Shown here piece by piece: positions 35,775 through 46,200 of a DNA stretch of 64,000 nt. The position numbers and the translations under genes were made by a program. The notes below the pieces were generated by a model. It had not been told where the DNA came from. It worked only from the letters and a program-made list of their open reading frames with translations, and made no database searches. The stretch comes from Magnolia sinica (lineage: Eukaryota; Streptophyta; Magnoliopsida; Magnoliales; Magnoliaceae): contig NC_080574.1 of the NCBI RefSeq assembly GCF_029962835.1, positions 25,146,001 to 25,210,000 of the forward strand. Direction: 5' to 3'. Position 1 is the first letter of the stretch. Every line of letters begins with the position of its first letter.

Positions 35775-38700
35775 TGTAACATCCTGAATTTTTATTGTTT
35801 TGGATTTTCAAAAATCCTTGAAATTTTTTTTTCTTCATGTAATTAACTTATAATATCACTTAATGACAATTAACACTCAAAGTTAGTATATACATGGGTG
35901 AAATCAGTAAAGTATCGCACAAGTTAAATTAATCAACCATAGGAAGCCAATGAATCCGCCCGATCACTTGAACATCAGGTGTAGCCCCATGATTTACTCA
36001 TATAGGACTCAAATCTAATCGACCCATCGCTAACTAATCAAGACAATCATGACTAAATTAAAGATCTAACCGGGGCCGAATCAGATAAGGCCCGGATCTT
36101 GACTAATAGACCAAATCAACCCCGTTACTCTTTTAGCCTAAAACCGACAGTTTAGAGTAATCATGACTAAATCTCCACTTTCACTAGTTATAAATAGGTC
36201 ACACTATGAACATATTTAATCCAAATCCTAATCATTGCCCATGAGAAATCTCAATACTTAATTCATTTTAGAAATGTCCCGATTTTTCGAACAAACTCTA
36301 GACCGCTCGTTGGTGGGCCACTAGTTACAAAATTATAAAGTAATGTCCGTCTTACTGGGCTTGACGTCCATCGCAGGAGTCGGACCTAGAAACGGTACAG
36401 AACCACTCAACTTGAGCCAAAGGACGAGTGCATGAGAAGTGCAAATACCCTAAAAGAATGAACTGAAACTTAAGTGAATTCGGTCGTCCACTCTTATATA
36501 AAGTTGAGAATTTCGGACCATCGGTTTACGACCAAACTTCTCACGTGGAGTAAGGATATTTCCTTGCTCATATCCGTATAACCGCAGCCCCGATCGACCA
36601 TCGATGACCGTTGAACAAACTTCTCATCATATATATCGATCGATGCATACAAATGACGGGCTGAATATGTCCATATATAGATCATCATTAGGGCTAACTA
36701 TTCTGCGGTGTATATCAATATGTACACCCCCATAGTGGGCCCTAGAGGCTAGAAAAATCCTCCCATGGGGCTAATATAGTAAAAACCCAACACTTGTGCC
36801 CATTTGCACTAAATCTGGCATTATAAAAGGGGCTTCTTTTGGGCACTCCTCTCCCCATACGAATTTGCCCTAGGAGGAAAATGGAAAAGGGAGAAGAGAA
36901 AGAGGAGAAAGAAGGAGAAAGAAGAGAGGAAGAAGAGAGTAAAGGAGGATGTTGTTGGTGGAGGAGCCCAAAGAAACTTGGAACTTGGGCAATCTCCTTC
37001 CTTTCTCCCACATCCACAACTCCAAGCTCGATTTTCAACCGATTGGGGAGGTAAGCACCCATCTTTTTGTAACCTTTTGTGTTGAGCTAGGATTTGCATG
37101 TAACCCTAACATGCAAGTACATTTCTTTAGGATTTCGGCCGATCGACACCGAGTTCAGCGCTCCTAGGTTGTTTTCCAAGCCTTTAATGATCCATAGGTG
37201 CGGACTATTAACCTTAGGTGGCTTAGCACCAATTGTAGTATGAGTCTAATAAATTTATTTGTTTGGATGACATATTTAGAGAATCTAGAGAAACCTAAAA
37301 ATCGTATGATTGTTGGAATTGTATGGAATTTATGTTTTAGTTCCCATATGATGTTGTTCTTGCTTCTCACATGATTTAGTACAAATGGATGATTACATGT
37401 TCATGTTTCGTTTGATTTTTCTCATATGGTGTTGCTTCATAGCATGTATAATTCATTAACTCTTGTGCATTTTGATTCTATAAGATGTAGGAAGTGCTTA
37501 ACTTCCTCACCAATCCACACAATACATATGCACATTTATTTATGATATTGTTAGCCTCCCTTGTTAGGAGATTCTGAATTGCATGTTGAGGTGTATGAGA
37601 ATATGATGTCGTTTATGCTAGTTGATAACCCTGTTAGTTGACATGTTATGAATCACCACCCAAACCCTTGGGTTGGTCAGGAATACGAGAAGAGCGAAGG
37701 CGGCCCCGTTGGTAGGACCGTCTTGAGGCTAAACCCGTGGATTTGGGCGAGTGCGTGAGGACGACGGTAGTTAGACTACATGGGTCGCTCGTACCCAATG
37801 TCGTTCTGCCACATACTTGCCTGAATTCATGCAGTCTAGTTTACTGGCTGATCAACCTTGTTTTGTTAACCCTGTTTGCTCACATATATATGGAACCTGA
37901 AACACCCTACAACTGTTGTAGCCCATCGATAACTAAATTAAAACTGATCCACCGCCTCGTGAGCCGGGCATGGTGGAATGGGACACTGTGTCCGAGCTGT
38001 CGGCTTACGCTGGGGTGACGCGCCTCCTCGTAGTGACCGCGAGCGATCCCTTCTTCTCGGCACTCCCCATGTGCTTGAAGTCGGGGATGGGGAACCCGAT
38101 GGGATTAAGGATCGCGGTGCCCTGACCTCGCATATTGAGAGACCTTGGCACCGCAACCAGTTCAGGGCATTTGATACGTGGGGTGTATCATTTTTCTCAA
38201 CCTTCTGGATAAATAGACTTAATTAAGAACTTGGCTAACATTATCATCGTATCGCATTAGTTAGGTTGACGACTTGGCAGTCGAGGTCGCTCTGAGGGAG
38301 TGTTGGTCATACGCGATCGTTAGATGGAGTCACTCGAGGGAGTGTTGTGGCGAGGGCATGCATCATGTCATTTGTCATGCCCACGCATTAATAAGATTAG
38401 TTAGGTGTATATGAATGATTGCTTTTCATTAAATTCATAATATAACCGATGCTTGTTATAACTTAAGACTAATAGCACCCACTGAATTGATCACTCACTC
38501 CCACTCTGGGACGGGGTTTTAAAACACCAATCAGACTCTCCCGTAGTTGCAGGTGACAAGGAGTATGAGGAGCCTGACGATGCGAGCTTAGACGAGGAGG
38601 ACGAGCTGTCCAACTTTCGGTTGATGGGCGGCTCTTCATTGCCTTGACAGGCGAGATTTAGATCGCTGAGTGTGGACTCGGCTTTATTCTTTTGGATATA

Positions 38701-38940
38701 TCATTCTTTTTGTGGTTTTGTTGAGCAACGCCTTGTATGACCCATTTATATTTTTGGACCTGTATATATACTTGATCTCTGTCATTTCAATAGACTTGTG
38801 TGGTTGTGCTCATATTCCAGAAAATTTCAGGTTGCGCATTTAAACCTGATTAAACGCATATGAATGAGAATTGGTTATAAGTGACCCCGGGAACTTGGGA
38901 CTCGAGTGTATGCACGACCTCCGATTTTCAGGGCGTTACA
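35775..38940 (+). mobile_element. Solo LTR, large Ty3/gypsy-type family (copy B)
   Basis: Begins tgtaacatcctgaattt and ends ttttcagggcgttaca, 3166 bp. Flanking pentamers caaat and caaaa agree at 4 of 5. Colinear with copy A (8906-12362) over its length. It lacks the 224 bp duplication and the 50 bp minisatellite of copy A. No primer-binding site or coding domains adjoin it. The open frame at 36839-37054 is low-complexity leader sequence downstream of the LTR TATA box and is not a gene. Confidence 0.85.
36822..36829 (+). promoter_or_regulatory. TATA box inside LTR copy B
   Basis: tataaaag about 1.05 kb into the LTR, aligned with tataaata of copy A and followed 50-130 bp later by a GA-rich leader. 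Confidence 0.6.
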
Positions 38941-38964
38941 CAAAAATAAATTATTTGAATGATC

Positions 38965-39695
38965 TTTATTTTATTTTTATTTTAACATGCACACACACCC
39001 CCACACTCTCACACCGTAGTCGGATTTCACCACCTATGGGTATTCGAACCCTTTACCAGGAGTAGGGCAGTACATGAGAAAAGCTCGCTCGGCTTGGCTT
39101 GATCTAACTTGGCTCGACTCGACTCGAACGGCAATTCAAGGCAAGCCAAGCTTCATATGACCCAGCTCATTTTGAAAACAAGCCAAGTTTGAACATAGTG
39201 GAGCTTGACTCGGCTCGACTCGAATATATATATAAACTTAAATCTTACCCTACCTGTCCATCCCTTCCTCACCCTCTCTCTCTCTCTCTCCCTCTCAGCA
39301 CTAATAACAAGGTACCCTCTACGGCTCTATCTAATATTATATATATTATTATTAATTAAATATTTTATTTGGCGGTTGGGTTAGTTGGGTTGAGTGGCTG
39401 GGTTGAGTCGGGCGTAGGTTGGGTGCTGAGTTGGGTTGGGTTAGGAGCAAGCTCGACTCGACTCAAGGTAAGCTCGCCTCAACTCAATCCGCTACCTCGC
39501 CTCGAGCTCGACTCGAAAGGTTTGACAAACAAGCCAAGCTCCAATGGTAAGCTCGAGGCCGAGCTCAAGCTCGAGCTCGAGCTCAAACTCAAGGAAAGCG
39601 TGGATGAGTCAAGTCAAGCTTGGCCCACATTGACTCGACTCGGCTCGATGTACAGCTCTAACCAGGAGAGTCTAACACCGGAGCAAGAGTAATGA
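38965..39695 (-). mobile_element. tRNA-derived SINE interrupted by a hAT element
   Basis: Minus-strand order: A-box side 'tactcttgctccggtgttagactctcctggt' in 39669-39695 plus the duplicated octamer, then after the insertion 'aaagggttcgaataccc' (B box), 'ataggtggtgaaatccgac', and 'gtgtgagagtgtgggggtgtgtgtgcatg' with an A/T-rich tail. The same order without interruption is seen at 58945-59095. Reconstructed length is about 125 bp. Confidence 0.8.
39063..39660. mobile_element. Non-autonomous hAT element, 598 bp, perfect 8 bp target duplication
   Basis: Starts tagggcagtacatgag; the reverse of its right end is tagagctgtacatcgag. It is flanked by accaggag on both sides (39055-39062 and 39661-39668), the 8 bp duplication diagnostic of hAT insertion. 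The interior is composed of gctcgactcgactc-type subterminal repeats and a (TC)n/(TA)n-rich centre (39270-39365). No transposase; it must have been moved by an autonomous relative. Confidence 0.93.
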
Positions 39696-40105
39696 TCTTA
39701 ACCTCTGATTCATGGACACTTGTTGGAATAGGACCATTAGATACTTTTACTTATAACCGTTGACTGGAGGCCCACCAATCTGATAGCTAGGTAATCAAAT
39801 AATCATTACTTTGGATCATGATGCATCTAAAATAGGAACCATAATTTGAACAGTTTAATTCAAGTTGTATGTCATGTTTGCGATTTCACTGTGCCACAAC
39901 ATCAAAGTTACTCTTCTCTCTGACCCATTTGGCTATGGTCAAAGGAACTTTGGATGGAACTTTTAAACATATTCGACTAGCAAATGGTGTTCAAGCAGGC
40001 TTGCCCTAATGGTCTATTTTGCCATACTGCTATTGTTTTTGAAATGCAATATCTAAACTAGAATGAGTGAGTATTGTATATGTCACTATGTCAGGCGCAT
40101 TGGCA
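39696..40105. other. Intergenic, no gene seen
   Basis: No exon or repeat terminus recognised. Confidence 0.4.
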
Positions 40106-40109
40106 TGTG

Positions 40110-40465
40110 TGGACTCACACGCATGTGTGTGTGTATATATAGAGAGATAGAGAGGAATGCTTTCCTGCATGAGAACATGCCGCACCCCATAAAATCACTA
40201 AGTTCACCCTAATCCAAAACTTTAGTGGGCCATGGCAAAAGAGAGCAACAAATCAAGGGAGGAAATTGTTTCCTCTTTTCATGTCCCACCAAAGTTTTGG
40301 ATCAAGGTGAAAGTTGGGCCCCAAGGGTATCATCGGGCGCATGAAGGGTTCAGATTTTGGGCTCATATGAAGGGATATGGGTTTTCAAAAAGTTATCACG
40401 AGTTCTTGTGAAAACTGGTGCACAAGTGAGCATTTCTCGTTTATATACACACACACACTTAAGGG
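40110..40465. mobile_element. Palindromic MITE, third family
   Basis: Left 'tgtgtgtgtatatatagagaga..aggaatgct' pairs with right 'gtgagcatttctcgtttatatacacacacaca'. Inner arms 'ctaatccaaaactttagtgggccatgg' and 'atgtcccaccaaagttttggatcaag' are also inverted. Related to the pair at 34540-35150. Confidence 0.65.
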
Positions 40466-40624
40466 CATTTTTTCTTTTATTTTCTTTTATTTTTTGTTTT
40501 TTATTTTGTTTTTAAATTTCCCCTTAAATCACTGTAAATGAGTAATCATTATTTAAAGTGATAATTCCTGCACCATTTTCAATGTGATGGAAACTGGGCG
40601 CGGTTTGAATTTAACCACTCTAAA

Positions 40625-41075
40625 CCTGAGGTTAAAACTGTGGGACCCACCTTGCTATATGTGACTTATCCACGCGGTTTATGCGGTCCACTAGCCCATT
40701 TTAAGGCATGAAAAAGAACTGAGGAAGATCTAATGCTCAAGTGGACCACATCATAGGAAATAGTGAGAATTGAGTGCCCCTACGGCTGAAAGCTTCTTTA
40801 GGGCCCAAAAGTTACTTTTGAATCAAGTTGATATTTGTGTTTTCCCTTTATCCATGTCTGGGTGACCTTTTGAAAGGGTTAGATGATAAATAAACATCAA
40901 TGTGGACCCAAGTAATGAAATAGGTTCAGCCACAAACCACTGTTTCATATGGTGTGGTCCACTTGAGCCTTGGATTTGCTTCAAATTTTTTTTTTTTTTA
41001 TATCCTAAAATGTTATGGTAAAACAGATGTACGGCGTGGATAAATCACATACATCACTGTGAATCCACTATTTTA
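40625..41075. mobile_element. Palindromic MITE
   Basis: Left 'gtgggacccaccttgctatatgtgacttatccacgc' against right 'ggcgtggataaatcacatacatcactgtgaatccac'. Interior 'ttgatatttgtgttttccctttatccatgtctg' and 'ggtgtggtccacttgagc'. Confidence 0.75.
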
Positions 41076-41525
41076 AATCACTCCTTTTCAGACCGATTTT
41101 CAAGGTGAAAGAATTTAATCTTTTTTTCAAACACATGTTACAAATAATAATTAATCATTTACCGGCATCTATCAAGGATTGAAAAAATCAAACACGCTGA
41201 ATGGTAGCACATGTTCATCTTGAAAATAAACGTTACCACATGGAGCAGTAGCATATATGATGCACTTGAAGGTCGAATGTGGGAAGTTGAAGATTAGAGG
41301 TCTTATATTTGTGACAAATTCATACGTGCAGCTCATGTGGCAAATGTTCACTGCATGTGTTTGAATGATCTTCACTCCTCTTTTCAGTATTCAATCCAAA
41401 TCGAAGGAGGCTGGTAAGCCCAAGCCCACTTAACAACGGCGAGCCGAGTCCATTGAAATCCACGGCCTCACTCTCTCGGACGCGGATTTCTTGTGAAAGC
41501 CTTTCCCAGGAAGTTCCTGCCCGGG
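41076..41525. other. Intergenic, no gene seen
   Basis: No exon recognised between two MITEs. Confidence 0.4.
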
Positions 41526-41529
41526 AACC

Positions 41530-41880
41530 CAGGTGGGGCTCACTGTGATGATTTTGAGGAATCCTCTCCTTCGATGTGTTTTATGAGTTCATTTTAGAAC
41601 GTGAGGACAAAAATAAACCGTACCTAATTCTTAAGTGGGCCGAAAATGTGAGAATTGAATTTCGACAGTTGAAATATCCGTGGGCCACAAAAGTTTTGAA
41701 TCATTCTAATATTTGTTTTTATTTTTCAGCCCATTATAAATGATGTTGTTAACAGTATAGATGGCATGCAAACATCGCTGTAGAACCCAGGGAGGTTCCA
41801 ACCGTATGAATTTCCCTAACCACCTTTTTCCAGTACGGCCCACTTGAGTCGTGGATCCTGCCCAATTTCACTCTCATGCC
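41530..41880. mobile_element. MITE fragment of the palindromic family
   Basis: Starts 'aggtggggctcactgtgatgattt' and shows the interior order ('gggccacaaaagttttgaatca', 'tacggcccacttgag') but lacks a matching right terminus. Confidence 0.55.
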
Positions 41881-41883
41881 CTG

Positions 41884-42420
41884 AAACTAACAGGTTGAGG
41901 AGCTATGCTTGTTACTTTAGTGACGTAACCAAGTTCCGTGGGCCCTATCATGACGTATGTTTTGTAACCACGCCTTCCATCCATTTGGAGAGATCATTTT
42001 AGAGCAAGATCCAGCTAATGAGTTAAATCCAAAGATCCAATGGACCCCAGCATAGAAAACTATGGGAACGGTGACATCCACCATTAAAAACTTTTAAAGG
42101 CCACAGAAGGTTTAGATCAAGCTGATATTGTGTTTTCCCTTCTTTAACGTATTTTTAAACTTTTGAACGGGTTGGATTTCAAATAAACATTATGGTGGGC
42201 CTTAGGATAGTTTCAACGGTGGGAATCACTCTCCCCACTGCTTTCTGTGGTGGGGTCCACTACAGCTTTTTATCTCCCTCATTCCTTGGCTCATGCTCTA
42301 AAATGATATCTCAAAATGGATGGGCGGTGTGGATACAACACATACATCATAGTGGGGCCCACATAACTTGGTAACGTCACTTCAGTAGCGTACTCGCTGC
42401 TCAACCTGGCAGTATCTAAT
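41884..42420. mobile_element. Palindromic MITE just upstream of the OTP51-like gene
   Basis: Left 'tttagtgacgtaaccaagttccgtgggccc' against right 'gggcccacataacttggtaacgtcacttcag'. Outer arms 'aacaggttgaggagc' and 'gctcaacctgg' are inverted too. It shares its terminal type with the copy at 60673-61136. Confidence 0.78.
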
Positions 42421-42429
42421 CCGCGTCCC

Positions 42430-42718
42430 CTAAAATGAGATCACAAACCATGGACAGGGTGGATTCCATACAAACATCACGGTGGGCCCCACCTGGGTTC
42501 GGCGTCCCACTCTCTCGACTCCTTCCTCTTGCAGTTGAGTCGACTCGGAACCATTCAATATCCGAGACCAGACCCGGTTTGCCTCCAACGTTCTTGTGCG
42601 AACTGCTAAGAGCAGAGAAGAAATGCTTGGTGTGCGTACTAGGAGCTGGTGCGCCCACGAGCTCCCATCTTCGACTCCCCTCATCTCCACCTTCCAAATC
42701 CAAACCCTTCATCTTTCC
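42430..42718 (+). promoter_or_regulatory. Proximal promoter and 5' UTR region of the OTP51-like gene
   Basis: The first 70 bp ('gagatcacaaaccatggacagggtggattcc..catcacggtgggccccacc') are a right-half MITE remnant. They are followed directly by gene-like sequence with a pyrimidine-rich leader at 42660-42718. No clear TATA box is visible. An in-frame ATG at 42623 lies upstream of the chosen start. Transcription start is not determinable from sequence. Confidence 0.4.
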
Positions 42719-43225
42719 ATGCGCTGTCTCTCCTCTTCATTTTCTCCTTCTTTTAGGGCTTTCAGCGCTCTTGCTCTATCCTTCTGCCGCAACCACCACA
42801 GAACCCCACCCCCTTCTCATCCTCTCCTTCTCTCCCTCTTCTCTTCCGACCAAGACTCTAAGAAGACGGACCGTTCCCATCTCTTCTCTACGTCAAAACC
42901 CCGCCCTGTTGTTGCTGCTGCTTTCGTCGAACACCTAGAATCCAAGGACGGAGACGAGCTCGGAATCCCTGACCCTTCTTCATCCCTCGCCACTGCCGAT
43001 TTTAGGTTGCTTCCGTCGCCTTCCTTCGAGGTGAAGGAGCTTGAAGATATTCCCGAACAGTGGAAGAGGTCAAGGCTCGCTTGGTTGTGCAAGGAGCTGC
43101 CCTCCCACAAGCCTGCCACTCTCATCAGGATCCTCAATGGTCAGCGCAAGTGGATGACACAGGAGGACGCCACGTATGTCGCTGTTCATTGTATGCGCAT
43201 TCGGGAAAACGAGGCCGGTTTCAGG
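42719..43225 (+). CDS. OTP51: OTP51-like gene, exon 1
   Basis: Encodes residues 1-169: [18 protein letters not shown] at the start and [19 protein letters not shown] near the end, breaking after GFR. Reading on past the donor gives VSR and then a stop at 43235, confirming that splicing is needed. The phase-0 junction to exon 2 restores the conserved FRVYKWM-like sequence. Confidence 0.9.
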
Positions 43226-46200
43226 GTCAGTAGATGAAATTTCGCATCCCCTTTGTCTTGCACTCTATCTGTTTGTTGCTGAATGTTACCGACTGTTTCA
43301 CTTGGAAGTATGCCTTTGTGAGGGAGTGATGATGAAACAAATCAATCTGCATACTAATTGGTCAAACTGGGATTTCATCTTTTAATTTTCTCTGCAAATT
43401 CAGATTGAATTGTCTGCGACATTGTCATCTAAAAAGTTCTGAAACTCATATCATCTCCCCAAATCACCTGCGACCCTATGGCTCAGTGGTAGACTCACAA
43501 GAGTTTCAACATGAGGTCATGTGTTCGAGCACCCATTGTGGTGTGAGTGCGTGGGCGTGCGAGTGCATGTGCAAAAAATGGTGTGAGTGCGCGGCCGTGG
43601 TGTGCGAGTGCATGTGCAAAAAATAAAAAAAATCCCCAAATCATTAAGAGAGTGGTTGATTTTTTTTTCTTCTTGCTTGTAATGATGTAAACTCCATAGA
43701 ATAAGAAAAAATGTCAGAATTTTGTTGACGATGGAAGAGGTTAACCCAAGACTGATAAAACATATCAAGCTAGGCCCTTAAACCACTGGGGATTGTAAAC
43801 AATCACGATCCCAAACATGAAGAACCTAACCAATTCCACCAAAAGTTAACTCTTAAACCATTGAGGATCATAACATACCACCGTGATAAGCAGTTGGCAT
43901 CCATGACGTCCCCACTCTATGGCTACACTCGCTCTAGCCTATGTCTAGTTAACCGTTTCCACCTTGTAGCATCTCTTTGGTCTAGATTCCCCTTTCCACA
44001 GGTCGCCAAGGTATTCCGTATCGGTTACGGTGGCCGTAATGGTCACCACCATTACCTTTACGGGAATTGGCCCGCGTAACGGTTGAAAATTTTCTTTTGT
44101 TTGAAAATTTTGAAAAAATATCTAAAAAATCTAAAATAATGTAAATATTCCAAATATGTATTCATTTTTTGTTTTGAATAAGTTTATGGTAGTGTAATGG
44201 TCCACTCTTTGGTGAGAGTATTGTATCGGGTTGTTTAGTGAATTTGTGAACATGATTATATGTCTCTAATGTTTACACATCGCAATCAAGCATTAGAACT
44301 AGAAATCATTAAAAATGCATAATCTCTACTTTTTCAATTTTTTAAAAGCCAAAAAAAAAAATCAGAGCTTCTATGCGCTCAAATTACTTCTATCTACGGT
44401 TTTAATTTTAAAAACTATAGTAAGAGTGGTCGAAATCTGTTGTAAAATGATATATGAGAGTTTTTGGAATGAGAAAAGTGAAAAAATGAGGAGAAAAATG
44501 AATTTAAATAGAAAAAAGTTGTGGTTTTTCGACTATTACGGGGGTAACAGTTGTTATGCCCCGTAACAGCCTTTACTGCCACGATAACGACTGATACGGT
44601 CCCAAAAAACCAACCTCCCCGTTTCACCCCTGTATCGCGTAACGGTTATGGCCGTTACTTATATGTATCGGCTTTCACGGGCATATCGCCCATTTGGGAC
44701 TCACATATGAGACATGGTGTTGGCTCTGATGCCAAATGCTAAGAATCCAACCTATATGCCAAAAGCCCTAGGATAAATAGAACACATCAAGCCAGGCCCT
44801 TGTACCATTGAGGATCGTAACATACCGTCATGATAAGTAGCTGATATCCACGTCAGCCCACTTCGTGGAAGCACTTGACATTTGTCTAGGTGGCCCTGCC
44901 CCACCTTGTGTGGACTTCCACTTTGGGCTAAGTTTCCCTTTCCATAGGTCGCTGCCTCTGGTACTTGAATACGAGACATGGTGTTGGCTCTGATACCAAA
45001 TGTTAAGAACCTAACCAGTATGCCAAAGGCCCTCGGACTGATGGAACACATCAAGCTAGGTCCTCAAGTACATTAAACGGTGTCCAGTTACTCTCCTACT
45101 GTAACAAACTATGGAGAGATTCATTGAAAAGATTGAGTCCCTCTTTAGCTGCCTTAAATTCCACCTCATCAGAGTCCCCATTTCTGGATGGATCCAATAA
45201 TTGCCATGTGATAGATAGGTTGAATTGAATGAGTATTGTGAAATTTTTGCTTGCATGTTGGTTTAGTAGCATGGTTTAAAATATCCTCAGTACTGATTTG
45301 ACTTGGTGCCTTGAGCGAGATAATAGGCCTGATTCAAATGTGGCAGGAACTAGGCATGAGTTGGACGCCTCGTCTATATTTTGATAGAGTGGTTCTAGAA
45401 AGCCTGTTGGTTCACGTACTTAATTCTTGTCAACTATTTTAACTTAGTGATAAAATACCAATTAAATATGGAAATAAAGTAAAGAGTCCAATTTCTATTG
45501 GCTACTATATACATCAACTTTGGAACATACACAACTGTATAGGTGTTTTCGGTTTGTACAACTGTGCAAAGTCCTTCACTAATTATGGTTTGTGGGTAAC
45601 CCAAATAAGGCTATATGGCTGGACTTATGGCCAGAATTCAGTTGGTGGGCTCCGTAGTCCAACCAATTGGTGATGTGGACCATTCAATTGGTTATTATAA
45701 TTATTTTTTTATTTGATAGATAACGATGTATTAAGAGAAGAAAAATTACAAAAGGAGAAGAATCTGCTGAGAGGGCAGAAACTCCTTACAGACCAATGAA
45801 ACAAAGATCCTGACCCTTTAGCCTATCTACTTGGGACGCCCATTCGATCAAGAGGCATTTAGCTCTAGAAGTAACCACATGAACTGACTTTGAAACATCC
45901 AAAAAACATCTCTGATTTCTTTCCTCCTAGACTGCCCACCAAACCGCGAGAATACCCATCCTCCATAATATGGTTTTGAGATTACCAAAACTGACCCCGT
46001 GCCAAGCTTGAAAGAAATGAGCTGCCGATCTGGGTGCGCACCAATTGACGTTAGACCGGAAGCAGAACTCGGCCCAGATTAGAGAAGAGAAAGGACAATG
46101 AAGCAGAAGATGATCGACAGACTCTTCATTTCGCATGCAGCAAAAGCAAATGTTGACAAGAACCATACCTCTTTTGCGCAGGTTATCAACTGTGAGAATT

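Noticed and set aside
36839..37062. Acidic/lysine-rich open frames on both strands in LTR copy B
   Set aside because: Purine-rich LTR leader read in any frame gives such text; no start or family support.
42416..42938. Open frames of 86-167 codons overlapping the start of the OTP51-like exon 1
   Set aside because: They are alternative-frame or antisense shadows of a GC-rich coding exon and MITE; no motif, and the real frame has family conservation.
43470..43540. tRNA gene
   Set aside because: A and B boxes are present but no cloverleaf arms close; the 3' part is SINE body with an A-rich tail.
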